A DNA stretch of 25,191 bases from CALJIC01 sp039805565 (GTDB lineage Bacteria > Chloroflexota > Chloroflexia > Chloroflexales > Roseiflexaceae): positions 1 through 25,191 of the forward strand of contig JBDLTZ010000272.1 in the NCBI GenBank assembly GCA_039805565.1, in the 5' to 3' direction. The position numbers and the translations under genes are program-made. The first letter of the stretch is position 1. The number at the start of each line of letters is the position of its first letter. Of this stretch, positions 22,811-25,191 are shown in pieces. The notes under the pieces are model-generated. The model did no database searches. It was not told where the DNA came from and was given only the letters and a program-made list of their open reading frames with translations.

Positions 22811-24334
22811 CTACGGGCACCGGCCGTTCTCGAGGAACTTGCAGCGGTTGAAGAGCAGGTCGCCGATCGTGCCGGCAAGCTTGAGCGGCGCCTCGAGCTG
22901 CCAGCGCCAGAGGTCGGGCCATGTCAGCCCCGCGCGCAGCTTCGTCTCCCCGTTGAAGACCGTGGCGTTGACCACCAGGCCGGCGTTCCAGAGCACCAGC
23001 AGCAGTGCCGGGAGCACGGCGGCGCGCCAGCCCCAGCGTCCCACAAGTCGGTCGACGAGGAGCGCCAGGCCCACGACAAAGGCGGGCGTACACTCGATCA
23101 GGCGGCGGAAGCCGAACGCCCCCGAGAGGTGCCAGGTGGTGCCGAACGCTCCGTTGACGTAGGTCTGCGCCAGGAACGCGAGCAGCAGCGCCGCGGCGAG
23201 CCCGCGGTCGTGCCGCCACAGGAGCAACAGCCCCAGGAGCGCGGGCACGAGCACCGGGCTCCACAGCAGCGCGCCGCGGCTGAGCGGCGGCCGGTTCGCG
23301 GTGAAATCGTCTTCGACGCCGCACCACGCGCTCGGCGCCGGGTCGTAGTCCACCAGCGTGTCGATGAAGTGCGGGCTGCACCAGTTGAGCTTGCCGGAGA
23401 CCTCGCCGGCCGGGCGGGGCACGCCGTTGAGGAGCTGGTAGGAGGCGAGCTGTGGCCCGAGCGCCAGCAGGAAGGCGGCCAGAAACAGCACGTGCCGCCC
23501 GAAGAGCGCCGCGGCCGGGCGCCAGACCCCGGCGCGGGCCAGCGCCAGGTACGCCAGCACGGCCTCCAGGGCGGGGATCAACAGGAAGAGACCGAGCTGC
23601 TCACGGGTGACCGTCATCAGGCCGCCGACGAGGCCGAGGGCGAGCCAGGCGCGGGCCGAGCGCTGAACGATGAACGATGTTCTGCCTTCAGCCTTCCCTC
23701 GCGTCTCGTGCCAGATCGTCAGGAACAGCGCGGTGAGGAACAGCCCGGTGGCGTGGGCGAAGGGCATCTGCACATACATGTACCACACCAGCGGCGTGGC
23801 CAGCCAGATAGTGCCCGCGGCGAGTGCGGCCGCGCGCTGGGAGGCGTAGCCGCGCGCGAGGCGGTAGGAGAGCAGCACCCCCAGGAAGCCGTAGAAGGCC
23901 GAGGCGTAGGCCACCGACTGCGTGTACGGCGCGGAGAAGCCGTCGGCGGGGATGCCGGCGCCGAGCGCGTTGGCGAGGTGGACGGCGGCGTCGGCGGCGA
24001 GGAAGAAGGGCGCCCACATGATCGCCGAGCCGACGGGCGCGATGTTGCCGTAGAGGCCGGTGCGCTCGCGGATTCGGTTGGGCTGCAGCAGGCTCTCGGC
24101 CACACCGGAGCGCGGGTTGATCTCGGCAAAGCGCCGGTAGTCATTCGCGAAGTCCAGGTCGCCGTCGAAGCGCAGCGAGCGGAGGTAGACGTAGTACTGG
24201 ACCTCGTCGGTGGCGTAGACGCGCGGCGTGGCGAGCGGCAGGAGCAGCGCGAACAGGGCCGCCAGGAGCAGCGCGCCCGGCTCGCCGGGCAGGCGCGCGA
24301 GACCGCGGCGCAGGTGGAGTGCAAGTATCGTCAT
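22811..24334 (-). CDS. Membrane glycosyltransferase of the PMT/ArnT-like (GT-C) type
   Basis: 507 aa from MTILAL at 24334; a frame from 24364 would add 10 residues upstream of the -10 box. Multi-pass membrane protein with about 10 or more hydrophobic helices and the first-loop acidic motif ATDEVQYYVYLRSLRFDGDL (Asp43-Glu44 as the likely catalytic site), typical of GT-C enzymes that move sugars from polyprenyl-phosphate donors to proteins or lipids outside the membrane. WYMYVQMPFAHATGLFL is also seen. Residues about 213-227 (KAEGRTSFIVQRSA), between two hydrophobic helices, are encoded by five heptamer units (23662-23696), apparently a repeat insertion in a loop. The gene lies between the tRNA and the surface-protein gene, which could be its substrate (speculative). 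Confidence 0.82.
   Translation of the reverse strand: MTILALHLRRGLARLPGEPGALLLAALFALLLPLATPRVYATDEVQYYVYLRSLRFDGDLDFANDYRRFAEINPRSGVAESLLQPNRIRERTGLYGNIAPVGSAIMWAPFFLAADAAVHLANALGAGIPADGFSAPYTQSVAYASAFYGFLGVLLSYRLARGYASQRAAALAAGTIWLATPLVWYMYVQMPFAHATGLFLTALFLTIWHETRGKAEGRTSFIVQRSARAWLALGLVGGLMTVTREQLGLFLLIPALEAVLAYLALARAGVWRPAAALFGRHVLFLAAFLLALGPQLASYQLLNGVPRPAGEVSGKLNWCSPHFIDTLVDYDPAPSAWCGVEDDFTANRPPLSRGALLWSPVLVPALLGLLLLWRHDRGLAAALLLAFLAQTYVNGAFGTTWHLSGAFGFRRLIECTPAFVVGLALLVDRLVGRWGWRAAVLPALLLVLWNAGLVVNATVFNGETKLRAGLTWPDLWRWQLEAPLKLAGTIGDLLFNRCKFLENGRCP
23662..23696. repeat. Heptanucleotide repeat inside the glycosyltransferase gene
   Basis: On the minus strand: GAAGGCT, GAAGGCA, GAACATC, GTTCATC, GTTCAGC; 35 bp of the same units as arrays 1, 3 and 4. 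It is read in frame in a loop between membrane helices. Confidence 0.75.
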
Positions 24335-24343
24335 CGGGACGCG

Positions 24344-24349
24344 ATTATA
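24344..24349 (-). promoter_or_regulatory. Putative -10 box of the glycosyltransferase gene (leaderless)
   Basis: TATAAT on the minus strand ends 9 bp before the ATG at 24334, so the transcript would have at most a few leader bases. No -35 match and no ribosome site. Confidence 0.45.
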
Positions 24350-24363
24350 CCAGAAACGAAACA

Positions 24364-24391
24364 CCCCTCCCCCGCCGAGGCGAGGGAGGGG
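24364..24391 (-). terminator. Hairpin after the surface-protein gene
   Basis: CCCCTCCCCCGC (24364-24375) pairs with GCGAGGGAGGGG (24380-24391) with one C-A mismatch and a 4-nt loop. It lies 20 bp beyond the stop of the gene at 24412 and just upstream of the glycosyltransferase promoter. Similar to the palindrome at 6806. Confidence 0.5.
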
Positions 24392-24411
24392 GCCGACGAC
24401 GCGGCGGGCGC

Positions 24412-25191
24412 CTACCTGGAGATCACCCCCAGGACGGAGCCGGGCAGGCGGTAGCCAGAAGCGAGCACCACGTCCTCACTCATCACGCTGGCCACCGTGG
24501 ACGGGTTGCCCGCGCCGTCCAGGAAGCGGACGTAGACGCGGTACGTGCCGGCCTTGTCGGTCCGCGGGCCGAAGCCAAGCCCGGTGAACAGGTTGACCGG
24601 CGCCCTGAAGCTACACGTACCACCGCTGCACGTGCGGCTCGTGACCTCAACCGGTGTCCAGCTGAGGGTCGTGCTGCTGGGGCCGACGGGCGTCGCGCTG
24701 CCGTTCGCGCCGAGGTACTCGGTAGCGATCCAGACGCCCCAGAACTCGCCGCCCTCGGGCACGCTCACGCCGTTCAGCGCGTTGTACAGGTTGTCGTTCA
24801 CGTCCACGCCGCTGAACGACAGTGTGCGGAGGATTGTGCGCCGTGCGTCGGCTGTGTCGTTGACAGTGAGCGTACCCGCGGCCTCGATCACCGGCAGGCC
24901 CTGCTGGTTGTCGCCTGACACCGTCGCGTCGGTATCAGACGGGTCGTAGATGATGGTCGGGTCGGCCAGGTTATCCGGATTGCCGGCGTTGTCTATCACC
25001 GTCACCGGGACGGAAACCCGGCCCTCGTCTGCGATACCAACCGTGAGCGTTACATTCTTGGCGTAGGTGCCATCAGTGATGGCTTCCGTCCCCCCCCCGG
25101 CAGTAACGGTCTTCAGGCCGCTACAGTCACCGGTGTCCTGAACGCGCAGGGTAGCCTGCGGCACACGTGTGAAGCCCGGCGCGCCGTCAGA
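24412..25191 (-). CDS. C-terminal part of a surface/exported protein with Ig-like beta repeats (partial)
   Basis: The frame is open to the right edge (259 codons plus stop), so the N-terminus is missing; the GTG at 25164 is internal. Composition is Thr/Ser/Gly/Val-rich, with repeated beta-sandwich-like phrases: VSVPVTVIDNAGNPDNLADP and YRVYVRFLDGAGNPSTVASV share the DxAGNP element common in bacterial Ig-like extracellular domains. Cys pairs occur at DTGDCSGL and SRTCSGGTCSF. It ends VLGVISR with no LPXTG, TM or sorting signal that I recognise. Probably an adhesin- or S-layer-like exported protein. The neighbouring membrane glycosyltransferase might modify it, which is inference only. Confidence 0.7.
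   Translation of the reverse strand, partial: SDGAPGFTRVPQATLRVQDTGDCSGLKTVTAGGGTEAITDGTYAKNVTLTVGIADEGRVSVPVTVIDNAGNPDNLADPTIIYDPSDTDATVSGDNQQGLPVIEAAGTLTVNDTADARRTILRTLSFSGVDVNDNLYNALNGVSVPEGGEFWGVWIATEYLGANGSATPVGPSSTTLSWTPVEVTSRTCSGGTCSFRAPVNLFTGLGFGPRTDKAGTYRVYVRFLDGAGNPSTVASVMSEDVVLASGYRLPGSVLGVISR

Overview
The window is G+C-rich bacterial chromosome with strong G/C third-position bias. It looks like Chloroflexota, class Chloroflexia. This is inferred from three things: a secreted protein with duplicated FGYP/QWFER-type modules that I associate with that phylum, a split methylmalonyl-CoA mutase plus propionyl-CoA carboxylase beta chain, and frequent 7-bp tandem repeats between genes. 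There is no rRNA, CRISPR array, transposase or phage gene, so most of it reads as ordinary chromosome.

Layout. 1-112 is the 3' end of an unrecognised gene. 366-1583 is a class I aminotransferase. 1710-6752 is a three-gene operon: a CHAT-domain caspase-like protease, a single-pass membrane TPR protein, and a signal-peptide-bearing exported protein. It has a good promoter at its head and a hairpin at its end. I regard it as the best candidate for an undescribed system, because the first two proteins share a matching glycine-rich motif and the three products could link the cell exterior to a cytoplasmic protease. 6946-10601 holds an aldo/keto reductase, a divergent tandem universal stress protein, and a Maf nucleotide pyrophosphatase overlapping a NarL-type response regulator. 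10853-15254 holds methylmalonyl-CoA mutase catalytic subunit, a DUF547 protein and propionyl-CoA carboxylase beta subunit, which are steps of propionyl-CoA to succinyl-CoA conversion or the 3-hydroxypropionate cycle. 15364-16751 is a partner-switching module of two RsbW-like kinases and one STAS antagonist.

16809-17855 (minus) is selD. Its real N-terminus is hidden behind an in-frame UGA at 17799-17801 that aligns with the catalytic Cys, so it is very probably a selenocysteine-containing selenophosphate synthetase. It is divergent from a SAM methyltransferase through a very short, overlapping promoter region. 19065-20898 carries a degenerate response-regulator receiver and a ParB-like protein without ParA. 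The last part, mostly on the minus strand, has dps, a calcineurin-like phosphoesterase, a CAT-anticodon tRNA, a PMT/ArnT-like membrane glycosyltransferase, and the 3' part of a surface-protein gene running off the window.

A theme across the window is degenerate heptanucleotide tandem repeats (general form GARNNYT, either orientation). They sit directly against stop or start codons at 117, 6900, 12421, 12729, 13564, 16754 and 22612. Similar repeat tracts also lie inside three coding regions (maf, the SAM methyltransferase and the glycosyltransferase), in what look like extra loops.
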